DNA of 64,000 nt from Streptomyces fumigatiscleroticus (GCF_014647975.1 NZ_BMQF01000003.1:496001-560000); one strand, 5' to 3'. Counted from the first letter of the stretch, positions 24,170 to 34,576 are shown. The notes: a model not told the origin generated them from the sequence alone. Program-made: numbers and translations.

Positions 24170-25669
24170 ATGTTCTTCACCTACCTGAGGCGCGAGCTGC
24201 GCCGCCGCAGAAAGGCGGCCCTCGTCGTCGCCTCCGGCCTCGCGTTGGGCATCGCGCTGGTCATCGTGGTCAACTCCGTGTCCTCCGGCATGGGGAAGGC
24301 CCAGGACAAGGTCCTCCAGTCGCTGTACGGACTGGGCACGGACATGACGGTCACCAAGGCCGCCCAGGCGCCCTCCGCGAACAGTTCGCAGCGGCCGCGC
24401 TTCCAGTTCGACGCGCAGGACGACGGCTCCGACGAGGAGCAGAGCAGCGACCGCGTCATGGTGCAGGGCTTCCAGACGCTGTCGACGTCGACCGTGGACA
24501 AGGTCGGTGAGCAGAGCGGCGTCTCGGACGCGGTGGGCGGACTGAGCCTCCAGGTCATCAAGGTCAGCGGCCAGTTCACCCGCGGCCAGTTCCAGCAGCA
24601 GGACGGCGGCGGCCAGCAGGGTGGCCCGGGCGGGATGCCGGGCGGCGGCGGCAGCGGCCAGCCGCAGGGCGAGGTCCGCGGCGGCGGCGCCGACTTCGAC
24701 GTCAACAACTACTCCGTCTACGGCACCGACGTCACCAAGCCCGCCCTCGGCCCGCTGACCTCCTCCTCGATCACCAGCGGACGCACCTTCAAGACCACGG
24801 AGACCGACGCGAAGGTCGCCGTCGCCGACTCGGCGTACGCCAAGGAGAAGAAGCTCAAGACCGGCTCCACGGTCACCATCAAGGGCACCGAGTTCAAGGT
24901 GATCGGCATCGCGACCGCCGACAGCGGTGACGCGGCCGCCAACCTCTACATCCCGCTGAAGCAGGCCCAGACGCTCAGCGACTCGAAGAACAAGGTCACC
25001 ACGATCTACGTCAAGGCGACCGACTCGCAGAAGATCGACGGCGTCAAGTCGACGATCCAGAAGAACATCTCGGGTACGACGGTCACCACCTCCGCCGACC
25101 TCGCGGACACCGTCTCCGGCTCGCTGTCCACCGCCTCCTCGCTCGCCACCAGCGTCGGCAAGTGGCTGTCGATCGTGGTGCTCGTGGCCGCCTTCCTGGT
25201 CGCCGGTCTGCTCACCTCCTCGGCGGTCTCTCGCCGGGTGCGCGAGTTCGGCACGCTGAAGGCGCTGGGCTGGAAGTCCGGCCGGGTGACCCGGCAGGTG
25301 ATCGGCGAGGCCGTGGTCAACGGCCTGGTCGGCGGCGTCCTCGGTATCGCGCTCGGCCTGGCGGGCGCGTATGCCGTCACCGCGATCAGCCCGACGCTTC
25401 AGGCCCAGCTCGGCGGTGGTGGCGGCGGTGGTGCCATGGGCGGCGGCATGGGCGGCGGTCCCGGCGGCGGTGGCGGTGGCGGCGGCTTCGGCGGTCCCGG
25501 GCGGCAGGCCGCCAAGACCCTGGAGGTCGCGCTGACCGCGCCGGTCAGCCTCACCACCATCGTGGTCGCGGTCGCCCTCGCCGTGGCCGGCGGACTCGTC
25601 GCCGGTGCCTTCGGCGGCTGGCGCGCCTCCCGGCTCCGCCCGGCCGACGCCCTGCGCCGCGTCGAGTAG
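24170..25669 (+). CDS. MacB/FtsX-type ABC transporter permease
   Basis: A 499-residue permease with the MacB layout: an N-terminal membrane helix (ALVVASGLALGIALVIVVNS), a large extracellular domain (about residues 45-330), and three C-terminal helices. The FtsX core is seen in SIVVLVAAFLVAGLLTSSAVSRRVREFGTLKALGWKSGRVTRQVIGEAVVNG. Two long Gly-rich stretches are odd: one in the extracellular domain near residue 150 and one of about 30 residues between the last helices near 420-450. The ATPase gene follows 89 bp downstream. Such pairs work without a classical substrate-binding subunit and move peptides, antibiotics or lipids or act as mechanical transducers. The start is set by the TACCTT box. 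Confidence 0.88.
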   Translation: MFFTYLRRELRRRRKAALVVASGLALGIALVIVVNSVSSGMGKAQDKVLQSLYGLGTDMTVTKAAQAPSANSSQRPRFQFDAQDDGSDEEQSSDRVMVQGFQTLSTSTVDKVGEQSGVSDAVGGLSLQVIKVSGQFTRGQFQQQDGGGQQGGPGGMPGGGGSGQPQGEVRGGGADFDVNNYSVYGTDVTKPALGPLTSSSITSGRTFKTTETDAKVAVADSAYAKEKKLKTGSTVTIKGTEFKVIGIATADSGDAAANLYIPLKQAQTLSDSKNKVTTIYVKATDSQKIDGVKSTIQKNISGTTVTTSADLADTVSGSLSTASSLATSVGKWLSIVVLVAAFLVAGLLTSSAVSRRVREFGTLKALGWKSGRVTRQVIGEAVVNGLVGGVLGIALGLAGAYAVTAISPTLQAQLGGGGGGGAMGGGMGGGPGGGGGGGGFGGPGRQAAKTLEVALTAPVSLTTIVVAVALAVAGGLVAGAFGGWRASRLRPADALRRVE

Positions 25670-25687
25670 CGCGCGCCCGCACCCCCC

Positions 25688-25713
25688 GGGGCCTGTCCAC
25701 GGCGGCAGGCCCC
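25688..25713 (+). terminator. Hairpin between permease and ATPase genes
   Basis: GGGGCCTG and CAGGCCCC form a perfect 8-bp stem with a 10-base loop in the 89-bp gap. It may lower the ATPase message or protect the permease mRNA rather than end transcription fully. Confidence 0.5.
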
Positions 25714-25758
25714 GCCGCCTTCGCAACCACGCAGACGTAGTAATCCAGGAGTTGGCCC

Positions 25759-26442
<684 letters not shown>

Positions 26443-26638
26443 CCGCGCGATCCCGTAACAGGGTTCACGCGCCCATGTAACGGTTGGCAGGCGGTTTTCC
26501 TACCGTCCTCTCATCCGTTGAGTCCGTTGATCGCCCCTCGGCATACTGCGTAGTCCGGGGGGTGCACGCAGGTGCGCGGACCAACCCCCGGCCGGGCGAA
26601 CGGGGGAGTGCCGCCCGGTACTCCAGCAAGGGGGAAAC

Positions 26639-29600
26639 GTGCACAGAAAGCTCAGCAGAGCAAGCGCGGCCGCGGTCGCCGCCGCGGCGGCCGTGGCGCT
26701 CGCGGCCGGAACGACCGCGCCGGCCGCGGCCGACGGGGAGAGAGGGGAGGCAGCGGCGCAGACCGAGGCGAAGGCCTCGCTGACGGCCAAGCACCGCATC
26801 ACCCTCATCACCGGTGACCGGGTCGTCGTCGACGCGGGGGGCCGCGTGACCGGCCTGGAGCGGGCCAAGGGCCGCGAACACATACCCGTCCAGATCCGCA
26901 AGGCCGACGGGCACACGCTCGTGATCCCGGCCGACGCGGCCCGCATGGTCGCCACCGGCAGGCTCGACCAGCGCCTCTTCGACATCACCGAACTCGGCAA
27001 GTCCACCACCCGCAAGGCCCAGAAGAACGGCCTGAAGGTCATCGTCGGCTACCGGAACGCCGCCGCCGCGACCAAGGCGGAGGTCCGCGACGCGGGCACG
27101 CTCCGCCGCACCCTGAAGTCCCTCAACGCGGACGCGGTGCAGACCCCGCAGGACGACACGCCCGAACTGTGGGACGCGGTCACCGACGGCGAGAAGACCG
27201 CCTCCGGCATCGCGCACGTCTGGCTGGACGGCGTCCGCAGGGCGAGCCTGGACACCTCGGTGCCCCAGATCGGCGCCCCGACGGCCTGGAAGGCCGGCTA
27301 CGACGGCAAGGGCGTGAAGATCGCCGTCCTGGACACGGGCATCGACACCACCCACCCGGACCTGAAGGACCAGGTCGTCGCGGCCAAGAACTTCTCCGCC
27401 GCGGCCGACACGGTCGACCGGTACGGCCACGGCACGCACGTCGCCTCCATCGCCGCCGGCACCGGCGCCAAGGCGGGCGGCACCTACAAGGGCGTGGCAC
27501 CCGGCGCGAAGCTGCTCAACGGCAAGGTGCTGGACGACACCGGCTACGGCGACGACTCCGGCATCCTCGCCGGCATGGAGTGGGCCGCCGAGCAGGGCGC
27601 CGACATCGTCAACCTCAGCCTCGGCGGCGTCGACACCCCGGAGACCGACCCGCTGGAGGCGGAGGTCGACAAGCTCTCCGAGCAGAAGGGCATGCTGTTC
27701 GCCATCGCCGCCGGCAACGAGGGCGAGTTCGGCGAGCAGACCATCGGCTCCCCGGGCAGCGCGGCCGCCGCCCTCACCGTGGGCGCGGTCGACGGCAAGG
27801 ACAAGCTCGCCTCGTTCTCCAGCACCGGTCCCGGCCTCGACGGGGCGGTCAAGCCCGACGTGACCGCGCCCGGCGTCGACATCACCGCCGCCTCCGCCGC
27901 GAACAGCGTCATCGCCCAGGAGGTCGGCGAGAAGCCGGCCGGCTACGTGACCATCTCGGGTACGTCGATGGCGACCCCGCATGTCGCGGGCGCGGCGGCG
28001 ATCCTGAAGCAGCAGCACCCCGACTGGGCCTACGCCGAGCTGAAGGGCGCGCTCACCGGCTCCGCCAAGGGCGGCGCGTACACGCCGTTCCAGCAGGGCG
28101 CGGGCCGTGTCCAGGTCGACAAGGCGATCAAGCAGACCGTGATCGCCGACCCGGTCTCGGTGAGCTTCGGCATCCAGCAGTGGCCGCACACCGACGACAA
28201 GCCGGTCACCAAGCAGCTGACCTACCGCAACCTCGGTACGAAGGACGTCACGCTCAAGCTGACGTCTACGGCCACCGACCCCAAGGGCAAGGCGGCCCCG
28301 GCCGGCTTCTTCACCCTCGGCGCCACCACGGTCACCGTCCCCGCGGGCGGCAAGGCCTCCGTCGACGTCACCGTCAACACCAAGCTGGGCGGCACGCTCG
28401 ACGGCGCTTACTCGGCGTACGTGACGGCGACCGGCGGCGGCCAGACGGTCCGCACGGCGGCGGCGGTGCAGCGCGAGGTCGAGTCGTACGACGTCACGCT
28501 GAAGTTCGTCGGCCGCGACGGCAAACCGGCCGCCGACTACACCGCCGACCTGGTCGGGCTCTCCGGCCTCGGCAAGGACAAGTGGTACACGCCGTACGAG
28601 GCCGACGGCACCGTCACCATGCGCCTCCCGCGCGGCGGCTACTTCCTCACCGGCTCCCTCTACGCGGGTTCCGACCCGCAGGTGTACCAGGGCGCCGACT
28701 GGATCACCCAGCCGAAGCTGAACGTCACCAAGAACACCGCGGTCACGCTGGACGCGCGGACCGCGAAGCCGGTGGACATCACCGTGCCCGACAAGGCCGC
28801 GAAGCCGGTGGCCGCCTCGGCGGACCTGTCGCTGGAGACGGCCGACTCCCTCTACGGCTTCGGCTGGATGCTGGACTCCTTCACGAACTTCCGCACCAAG
28901 CACCTCGGACCGCGGATCACCGACGGCTCCCTCAGCCAGGACTGGGACACCCACTGGACCAAGGGTGCCGGCGAGCAGTACGACACCGTCGTCGGCGGCC
29001 CGGTCGAGCAGGCCGCCACGGGCTACAGCCGCCACTACAAGACCGGCGAACTGACCACGGTGAAGGTCGGCATGAGCGCCGGGGCCAAGGGCAAGACGGG
29101 CGACGTCGCCGCCACGGGCTGGCTCCCCCACGGCTACGGCTCCTCCGCCGTCGGCATCCAGCAGTCCCTGCCCGGCACCCGCACCCTGCACCTGTCCGCC
29201 ACGGGCGGCGTGCGGTGGGACATGTACTTCACCCAGTACGGCGGTGTGGACGAGGACGGCTTCCCGGTCGGCGAGGCGACGTACGTCCTCGGCCCGCAGA
29301 CCTACAAGGCGGGCACGTCCTACGCGCAGACCTTCAACAGGGCGGTCTTCGGCCCGCACCTCACCACGGAGTACGGTCTCTTCCGCGACGGCAACAGCAT
29401 CTCCGGCCTCGTCCCGCTGTTCGCCGACGGCAAGGCCCACGCGGGCTCCTCGGTCTTCACCTCGGTGAACACGACGCTCTACCGCAACGGCAAGAAGGTC
29501 GGCTCGAACGACGACCCGCTCTTCGGCGGGAAGACCTTCACCGTCCCGGCCGCCGACGCCGAGTACCGGCTGACCACGTCGGTCAAGCGCAGCGTCAAGG

Positions 29601-29974
29601 TCGCGGAGGCCTCCACCCGCATCGACGCCAGTTGGACCTTCCGCTCCAAGAAGGCCGCCGACGTCACCCGGCTGCCCGCCTCCACGGTCCGCTTCGACGC
29701 GGCCACGGGATCGGACAACAAGGTCGCGGCCGGCAAGACGGCCACCGTCCCGGTGACCGTCGAGGGCGCGGCCAAGGGCTCCAACCTCAAGTCGCTCGCG
29801 GTCTACGTGTCCTACGACTACGGCCAGACCTGGAAGAAGGTCACCGTCAAGAACAGGAAGATCACCTTCAAGAACCCGGCCAAGGGGAAGGCCATCTCCT
29901 TCCACGCCAAGATCACCGACAAGAAGGGCAACAAGTCGACGGTCTCGATCTACAACGCGTACTACGGCAAGTAG
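26639..29974 (+). CDS. Large secreted subtilisin-family (S8) serine protease
   Basis: The product has 1,111 residues. The signal peptide spans residues about 1-31 (ending near APAAA). A prodomain follows (about 40-205, starting HRITLITGDRVVVDAGGRV). The S8 catalytic domain has Asp in IAVLDTGIDTTHPDL, His in YGHGTHVASIAAG and Ser in SGTSMATPHVAGAA, with the oxyanion Asn in FAIAAGNEG. After about residue 490 come some 600 residues of beta-rich domains of the kind common in large Streptomyces subtilases, with a Lys-rich end. It probably degrades extracellular protein. GTG start with AAGGGGGAAA eight bases upstream. A 15-bp-stem terminator follows. Confidence 0.93.
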   Translation: MHRKLSRASAAAVAAAAAVALAAGTTAPAAADGERGEAAAQTEAKASLTAKHRITLITGDRVVVDAGGRVTGLERAKGREHIPVQIRKADGHTLVIPADAARMVATGRLDQRLFDITELGKSTTRKAQKNGLKVIVGYRNAAAATKAEVRDAGTLRRTLKSLNADAVQTPQDDTPELWDAVTDGEKTASGIAHVWLDGVRRASLDTSVPQIGAPTAWKAGYDGKGVKIAVLDTGIDTTHPDLKDQVVAAKNFSAAADTVDRYGHGTHVASIAAGTGAKAGGTYKGVAPGAKLLNGKVLDDTGYGDDSGILAGMEWAAEQGADIVNLSLGGVDTPETDPLEAEVDKLSEQKGMLFAIAAGNEGEFGEQTIGSPGSAAAALTVGAVDGKDKLASFSSTGPGLDGAVKPDVTAPGVDITAASAANSVIAQEVGEKPAGYVTISGTSMATPHVAGAAAILKQQHPDWAYAELKGALTGSAKGGAYTPFQQGAGRVQVDKAIKQTVIADPVSVSFGIQQWPHTDDKPVTKQLTYRNLGTKDVTLKLTSTATDPKGKAAPAGFFTLGATTVTVPAGGKASVDVTVNTKLGGTLDGAYSAYVTATGGGQTVRTAAAVQREVESYDVTLKFVGRDGKPAADYTADLVGLSGLGKDKWYTPYEADGTVTMRLPRGGYFLTGSLYAGSDPQVYQGADWITQPKLNVTKNTAVTLDARTAKPVDITVPDKAAKPVAASADLSLETADSLYGFGWMLDSFTNFRTKHLGPRITDGSLSQDWDTHWTKGAGEQYDTVVGGPVEQAATGYSRHYKTGELTTVKVGMSAGAKGKTGDVAATGWLPHGYGSSAVGIQQSLPGTRTLHLSATGGVRWDMYFTQYGGVDEDGFPVGEATYVLGPQTYKAGTSYAQTFNRAVFGPHLTTEYGLFRDGNSISGLVPLFADGKAHAGSSVFTSVNTTLYRNGKKVGSNDDPLFGGKTFTVPAADAEYRLTTSVKRSVKVAEASTRIDASWTFRSKKAADVTRLPASTVRFDAATGSDNKVAAGKTATVPVTVEGAAKGSNLKSLAVYVSYDYGQTWKKVTVKNRKITFKNPAKGKAISFHAKITDKKGNKSTVSIYNAYYGK

Positions 29975-29989
29975 CCGTCCGCGCGTGAG

Positions 29990-30023
29990 CGGCCTGCCCG
30001 GGACCGGTGTCCCGGGCAGGCCG
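29990..30023 (+). terminator. 15-bp stem-loop terminator
   Basis: CGGCCTGCCCGGGAC, loop CGGT, then the perfect complement, 15 bases after the protease stop codon. Confidence 0.85.
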
Positions 30024-30034
30024 TTGCCGTTGAG

Positions 30035-30040
30035 TAAGGT
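30035..30040 (+). promoter_or_regulatory. -10 element, probably leaderless
   Basis: TAAGGT with a six-base gap to the ATG at 30047, only 12 bp beyond the terminator of the previous gene. Confidence 0.55.
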
Positions 30041-30046
30041 CCTCGC

Positions 30047-30559
30047 ATGACCGCCGCCGTGACCGCCATGATCACCGCTGTCGTGGGCGTCCTCGGCACG
30101 CTCTTCGCCCCGGTGCTCAGCCAGCGGCTGACGGCGCGGCAGCGTGCGCAGGAGGCCCGGCTGGCTCAGGAGCGCCGCGCATTCGAGGAGCGCAGGGCCG
30201 CGTACACGGCGATGAACCGAGCCTCGCGCCAGTTCCACACGCTGCTGAAGGACGCGCTGCACCGCCTGCGCGACGGCGTCTACGGCGACACCGAGCGCGA
30301 CCAGCTCGAAGAGGCCCGCCGCGATCACCGAGACCGGTACGCGGAGGCGCAGATGATCGTGCCCGAGCGGATCATGGAGGCCTCGCGCTCCGTCAACGAC
30401 GTGCTTGCCCGGACCGACGCCGTCGTCAAGCGGCTGGACCGGGGACTGGCCAGGGAGGGCGAGACCGCGGAGCGCGCACTGCTCGACCTGAAGGAGGCCG
30501 AGCACCGGCTGTCCGCGATGCGGAGGCTGATGCGGGAGGACCTCGGCGTGCGGGACTGA
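30047..30559 (+). CDS. Membrane-anchored coiled-coil protein of unknown function
   Basis: The 170-residue product has one N-terminal membrane helix (TAAVTAMITAVVGVLGTLFAPVL) followed by about 140 residues rich in Arg, Glu, Ala and Gln with heptad-like spacing (QRLTARQRAQEARLAQERRAFEERRAAYTAMNR...), which predicts long helices or a coiled coil in the cytoplasm. Proteins with this layout are common in Streptomyces, but no function is established to my knowledge. It is probably a monocistronic, leaderless gene. The convergent XRE regulator ends 44 bp away. Confidence 0.75.
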   Translation: MTAAVTAMITAVVGVLGTLFAPVLSQRLTARQRAQEARLAQERRAFEERRAAYTAMNRASRQFHTLLKDALHRLRDGVYGDTERDQLEEARRDHRDRYAEAQMIVPERIMEASRSVNDVLARTDAVVKRLDRGLAREGETAERALLDLKEAEHRLSAMRRLMREDLGVRD

Positions 30560-30603
30560 GCCGGCGCCTCCGCACCGAAGACGTCCCGTGCGCCGGTGAG
30601 CCG

Positions 30604-31521
30604 CTATGCCGAGGGCGCCGAGGCTCCCGCCCCCGAACGCGTCGCGTCCGTCCCCCAGCTCGCCAGCAGCCGCAGCGCGTCGGCCGACGGGGACCCCGGT
30701 TCCGCGTGATACGTGATCAGGGACTGCTCCACGTCGTCGACCAGGCGGAACGTCTCGAAGGACAGGGTGAGGTCACCGACGAGCGGATGCCTGAGGCGCT
30801 TGACGCCGTAGCTCTTCTCCTTGACGTCGTGCGCGGCCCACAGCCGCCGGAACTCATCGCTCTTGACGGACAGCTCGCCCACCAGGGCGGCCAGCCGCGG
30901 GTCGTCCGGATGGCAGCCCGCGTCCATGCGCAGATAGCTGACCATGTCGGACGCCTTCTGGTCCCACTCCACGAACAGCTCGCGGTAGTCCGGCCTGAGG
31001 AACACCATCCGGGCCCAGTTGCGTTCCTGCGCCGGCAGCTCCGCCCAGTCGCCGAACACGGCGGCCGCCATCCGGTTCCAGGCGAGGATGTCCGAACGCC
31101 GCCCCGTGACGTACGCGGGGAAGCCGTCCATCGTGTCCAGCAGCTGCCGCAGCGCCCCGCGCACCTGCTGGGTGGGCGCCGCCGCCTTCTTCTTGTGCTG
31201 CTTGGGCTTGGCCAGATGCGTCAGGTGGGCGTGCTCGGCGTCGGTCAGCCGCAGCGCGCGGGCGATGGAGCCGAGCACCTCCGCCGACACGTTCCGCCCG
31301 TTGCCCTGCTCCAGGCGTGTGTAGTACGCCACGGACACCCCGGCCAGCTGCGCCAGCTCCTCACGCCGCAGCCCCGGCACCCGGCGGTGCCGCCCGAAGC
31401 TCGGCAGCCCCACGTCCTCCGGCTTCAGCCGGGCCCGCCGGGTGCGCAGGAACTCGCTGAGCTCGGCACGCCGGTCCAGGCCCGCGCCGCTGTCCTGGAC
31501 GGGGTAGGGCAGTTCGTTCAT
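30604..31521 (-). CDS. XRE-family regulator with MmyB-like ligand domain
   Basis: A 305-residue regulator. Residues about 10-90 are a helix-turn-helix of the XRE type (LRTRRARLKPEDVGLP, VPGLRREELAQLAGVSVAYYTRLEQGNG). The remainder is the MmyB-like C-terminal domain (LLDTMDGFPAYVTGRRSDILAWNRMAAAVFGDW, then RNWARMVFLRPDYRELFVEWD, HPLVGDLTLSFETF). Such proteins in actinobacteria are often divergent from an oxidoreductase gene that they control, probably in response to a bound lipid-like ligand. Here the divergent gene is a zinc alcohol dehydrogenase. ATG 31521 is used; longer frames are antisense to that gene. Confidence 0.85.
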   Translation of the reverse strand: MNELPYPVQDSGAGLDRRAELSEFLRTRRARLKPEDVGLPSFGRHRRVPGLRREELAQLAGVSVAYYTRLEQGNGRNVSAEVLGSIARALRLTDAEHAHLTHLAKPKQHKKKAAAPTQQVRGALRQLLDTMDGFPAYVTGRRSDILAWNRMAAAVFGDWAELPAQERNWARMVFLRPDYRELFVEWDQKASDMVSYLRMDAGCHPDDPRLAALVGELSVKSDEFRRLWAAHDVKEKSYGVKRLRHPLVGDLTLSFETFRLVDDVEQSLITYHAEPGSPSADALRLLASWGTDATRSGAGASAPSA

Positions 31522-31636
31522 ATATCCAGTATTCACGGTCGTACGCCCACCAGCCTGACCCCGCCAGTGGTACGCATGCGGAACGTAGGCAGAGCCGTGG
31601 TCTGGGTGAATGTCCACCGCCTCGGCACGCTGGAGA

Positions 31637-31667
31637 CCGTGTCCGGCCGGAAGGCGGCCGGAGACGG
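31637..31667 (+). promoter_or_regulatory. Strong hairpin in the leader of the alcohol dehydrogenase gene
   Basis: CCGTGTCCGGCC pairs with GGCCGGAGACGG at 11 of 12 positions over a seven-base loop. It ends just upstream of the AAGGAG ribosome-binding site. It could affect mRNA stability or act as a leader switch. Confidence 0.4.
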
Positions 31668-31690
31668 ACCCCAAGGAGACATACCCCCGC

Positions 31691-32731
31691 ATGACCACTG
31701 TTGCCGCGTACGCCGCCCCCGCCGCCAAGGCTCCCCTGGAGCGCACCACCATCGAACGGCGTCCGGTCGGCGAGCACGACGTTCTGATCGACATCAAGTT
31801 CGCCGGCATCTGCCACTCCGACATCCACCAGGTCCGCGAGGGCTGGGGCCAGGCGATCTTCCCGATGGTCCCCGGCCACGAGATCGCGGGCGTGGTCTCG
31901 CAGGTCGGCTCCGGCGTCACCAAGTACCAGGTCGGCGACCGCGTGGGCGTCGGCTGCATGGTCGACTCCTGCCGGGAGTGCGAGAACTGCAAGGCCGGCC
32001 ACGAGCAGTACTGCACCGGCGGCAACGTGATGACGTACAACGGCATCGGCAAGGACGGGCAGCCGACCTACGGCGGCTACTCGGAGAAGATCGTCGTCGA
32101 CGAGGACTTCGTCGTCCGCATCCCCGACGGCATCGAGCTCGACGTGGCCGCCCCGCTGCTGTGCGCCGGCATCACCACGTACTCCCCGCTGAAGCACTGG
32201 AACGCCGGCCCCGGCAAGAAGGTCGCCGTCCTCGGCATGGGCGGCCTCGGCCACATGGCCGTCAAGCTGGCGCACGCCCTCGGCGCCGAGGTGACCGTCC
32301 TGTCGCAGTCCCTGCGCAAGAAGGACGACGGCCTGAAGCTGGGCGCCGACCACTACCACGCCACCAGCGACCCGGCCACCTTCGAGCAGCTGCGCGGCAC
32401 CTTCGACCTGATCGTGTCCACCGTCTCGGCCCCGCTCGACTTCGGCGCGTACCTCTCCCTGCTGAAGACGGACGGCGCCCTGGTGAACGTCGGCGCCCCC
32501 GAGGAGCCGATCTCCCTCAACCTCTTCTCGCTGATCGGCGGCCGCAAGACCCTCGCCGGCTCCAGCATCGGCAGCATCCGCGAGACCCAGGAGATGCTGG
32601 ACTTCTGCGCGGAGCACGGCATCGGCGCCGAGATCGAGCTGATCGGCGCGGCCGAGATCAACGACGCGTACGAGCGGGTGCTCGACAGCGACGTGCGCTA
32701 CCGCTTCGTGATCGACACGGCGACGATCTGA
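31691..32731 (+). CDS. Zinc-dependent NAD(P) alcohol dehydrogenase (CAD/YahK type)
   Basis: A 346-residue medium-chain dehydrogenase. Catalytic zinc ligands are in GICHSDIHQ (Cys) and VPGHEIAG (His-Glu), with a third Cys in [15 protein letters not shown]. Structural zinc is bound by [15 protein letters not shown] (four Cys). The Rossmann motif is [17 protein letters not shown], and the following SQSLRKK basic stretch suggests NADPH preference as in YahK and cinnamyl alcohol dehydrogenases. It probably reduces aldehydes; the natural substrate is unknown. It is divergent from an XRE/MmyB regulator. AAGGAG sits 12 bases before the ATG. Confidence 0.92.
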   Translation: MTTVAAYAAPAAKAPLERTTIERRPVGEHDVLIDIKFAGICHSDIHQVREGWGQAIFPMVPGHEIAGVVSQVGSGVTKYQVGDRVGVGCMVDSCRECENCKAGHEQYCTGGNVMTYNGIGKDGQPTYGGYSEKIVVDEDFVVRIPDGIELDVAAPLLCAGITTYSPLKHWNAGPGKKVAVLGMGGLGHMAVKLAHALGAEVTVLSQSLRKKDDGLKLGADHYHATSDPATFEQLRGTFDLIVSTVSAPLDFGAYLSLLKTDGALVNVGAPEEPISLNLFSLIGGRKTLAGSSIGSIRETQEMLDFCAEHGIGAEIELIGAAEINDAYERVLDSDVRYRFVIDTATI

Positions 32732-32746
32732 CCCGGCCCGGTCCGA

Positions 32747-33697
32747 TCACCCGGTGCCGGCACCGGTGCCGGTGAACGTCCACACGGCACCGGGGCCCGG
32801 CCCGACGACAAGGGAAGACCGGCCGATCCGTTCCTCGTGCCGGTCCGCCACGGGCCGGTTGAGCGACATGACGACCTGCCGCATGCCCACCTCGTCGAGC
32901 GGAACCGCGTCGAACCGGATCGTGGTCCCACCGCCCGTCGCGACGACACCACCGCCCGCCAGGGTCCGTACGGTGAACCCGCCGGCCCGCAGCAGGGGCA
33001 CCGTGTTGCCGAGATCCCGTGCGGTGACCCCGAGACGGACGGAGACCACGTCACGCATCAGATGGTCGCGGTAGTCGTCGGACAGGTACCGCTCCCGGCC
33101 CACGTCCCCGGGACGACCGGCCGGCTCGCTGTTGCTGCGCGGGTCGGCGAAGTACTCCGACCGGTACTCCATCGCCCAGGCGCCGAAGGCGTCGTACTGC
33201 TCGGTGGTCAGCACGGTGTCGAACCACGGCACGGGCACGCCGTCGCCGAAGTCACGCGTCTGGAGGAACTCGACCGGCTCGGTGACCCCCTCGTCCTGTA
33301 GCCGCTGGACCACCGTGTCCAGGTCACCGGCGCGCTCGGTGGACAGGCCCATTCCCGCCGAGCCGAGGCTGCCGTCCTGTCCGGGCGGATCACCGACCCC
33401 GAACAACTCGAGATAGGTCTCGCGGCCCATCAGATAACGGCCGGTCCAGGTCTGCCCGCCGGCCCCGGTCGTCGTACGGACCTGGAAGTTCGCGAAGTCG
33501 CGCAGATAGGCGGAGTGCTCGACGGCGTCGGCGGTCTCCCGGTCGAGCACTCCGTAGGCGTGGTTGTAGTACAGCAGCTGCCGTTCGGACGGCGGTGGCC
33601 CCTCCTCGGCCGATGCCGCTCCCACCCCACCCCCGAGGGCCCCCGTGAGGGCCACGGCCAGAACCATGATCACCCGTAGTGTCCGGCGTATCGGCAT
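32747..33697 (-). CDS. Secreted protein resembling DUF5829
   Basis: A 316-residue exported protein. The signal peptide is residues 1-30 (MPIRRTLRVIMVLAVALTGAL, cleavage near AASAEE). The mature part starts with LLYYNHAYGVLDRETADAVEHSAYLRDFANFQVRT, which I recall as typical of DUF5829, followed by WTGRYLMGRETYLELFG and a mixed alpha/beta region somewhat like a glyoxalase/VOC fold. No catalytic motif can be assigned. The ATG at 33697 was chosen because it gives a clean signal peptide. The gene stands between the dehydrogenase and msrA and looks monocistronic. Confidence 0.75.
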   Translation of the reverse strand: MPIRRTLRVIMVLAVALTGALGGGVGAASAEEGPPPSERQLLYYNHAYGVLDRETADAVEHSAYLRDFANFQVRTTTGAGGQTWTGRYLMGRETYLELFGVGDPPGQDGSLGSAGMGLSTERAGDLDTVVQRLQDEGVTEPVEFLQTRDFGDGVPVPWFDTVLTTEQYDAFGAWAMEYRSEYFADPRSNSEPAGRPGDVGRERYLSDDYRDHLMRDVVSVRLGVTARDLGNTVPLLRAGGFTVRTLAGGGVVATGGGTTIRFDAVPLDEVGMRQVVMSLNRPVADRHEERIGRSSLVVGPGPGAVWTFTGTGAGTG

Positions 33698-33907
33698 ACG
33701 AGTGATCGTAGGCCGGAAGGATCGCGTCCGCCCCGGTCGCACCGCGTGCACACCGGCACTCGGTCTCCGGACAGCGCTTGGATCCGGGGAGGCTGTGAAA
33801 ACGCGCCCGGCGGTCCGCGTACGTGGCGCGGAACGTGTGGGCGACGGGCGGGCCCGACGGCCGTCGTTCCCGCCACAACGCCGCGAGCCGGGTGGGTACG
33901 ACAGCAC

Positions 33908-34576
33908 TCACCCGCCGGCCCCGGCGACACCGACCGGGCAGGACACGCCCGTGCCGCCCAGCCCGCAGTACCCCGCCGGGTTCTTGTCGAGGTACTGCTG
34001 GTGGTACTCCTCGGCCGGGTAGAACGTGCGGCCCTCGGCCGGGAGGATCTCGGTGGTGATCGTGCCGTAGCCGGAGGAGGTCAGGACCCTCTGGTAGGAG
34101 GCGCGGGAGGCTTCGGCGGTGGCCGCCTGCCCGGGGGTGTGGGTGTAGATCGCGGAGCGGTACTGGGTGCCGACGTCGTTGCCCTGGCGGAAGCCCTGCG
34201 TGGGGTCGTGGGACTCCCAGAAGGTCTTCAGGAGGCGGTCGTAGGAGATCACCTCCGGGTCGTACACGACGCGGACCACCTCGGTGTGACCGGTCAGGCC
34301 CGAGCAGACCTCCTCGTACGTGGGGTGCTCGGTGTAGCCGCCCTGGTAGCCGACCAGGGTCGTCCACACGCCCGCCGGCAGCTGCCAGAACTTGCGCTCG
34401 GCGCCCCAGAAACAGCCCAGGCCGAAATCGGCGACCTCCAGGCCCTCGGGGTAGGGACCGAGCAGCGGGTTGCCGAGGACGGTGTGGCGGCCGGGGACCG
34501 TGAACGCCGGCTCCGGGCGGCCGCGCAGGGCCTGCTCGGGCGTCGGCAGCTGGGGCGTACGGCTGTACAGGAACAT
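33908..34576 (-). CDS. msrA: Peptide-methionine (S)-S-oxide reductase
   Basis: A 222-residue MsrA repairing methionine-S-sulfoxide in proteins. The catalytic Cys lies in [13 protein letters not shown], and further conserved segments are [53 protein letters not shown] and [13 protein letters not shown]-terminal cysteines (in YCGLGG and VSCPVG) are placed to act as the resolving pair. Longer than minimal MsrA because of about 50 N-terminal residues ([16 protein letters not shown]), a form common in actinobacteria. GGAG precedes the ATG by seven bases. Mycothiol- or thioredoxin-linked reduction would be expected. Confidence 0.95.
   Translation of the reverse strand: MFLYSRTPQLPTPEQALRGRPEPAFTVPGRHTVLGNPLLGPYPEGLEVADFGLGCFWGAERKFWQLPAGVWTTLVGYQGGYTEHPTYEEVCSGLTGHTEVVRVVYDPEVISYDRLLKTFWESHDPTQGFRQGNDVGTQYRSAIYTHTPGQAATAEASRASYQRVLTSSGYGTITTEILPAEGRTFYPAEEYHQQYLDKNPAGYCGLGGTGVSCPVGVAGAGG

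Noticed and set aside
26465..30505. 1,346-codon open frame on the minus strand
   Set aside because: It is antisense to the S8 protease and neighbouring gene, which have clear family motifs. High GC leaves antisense frames open; the product is repetitive Arg/Gly/Val-rich sequence without domains.
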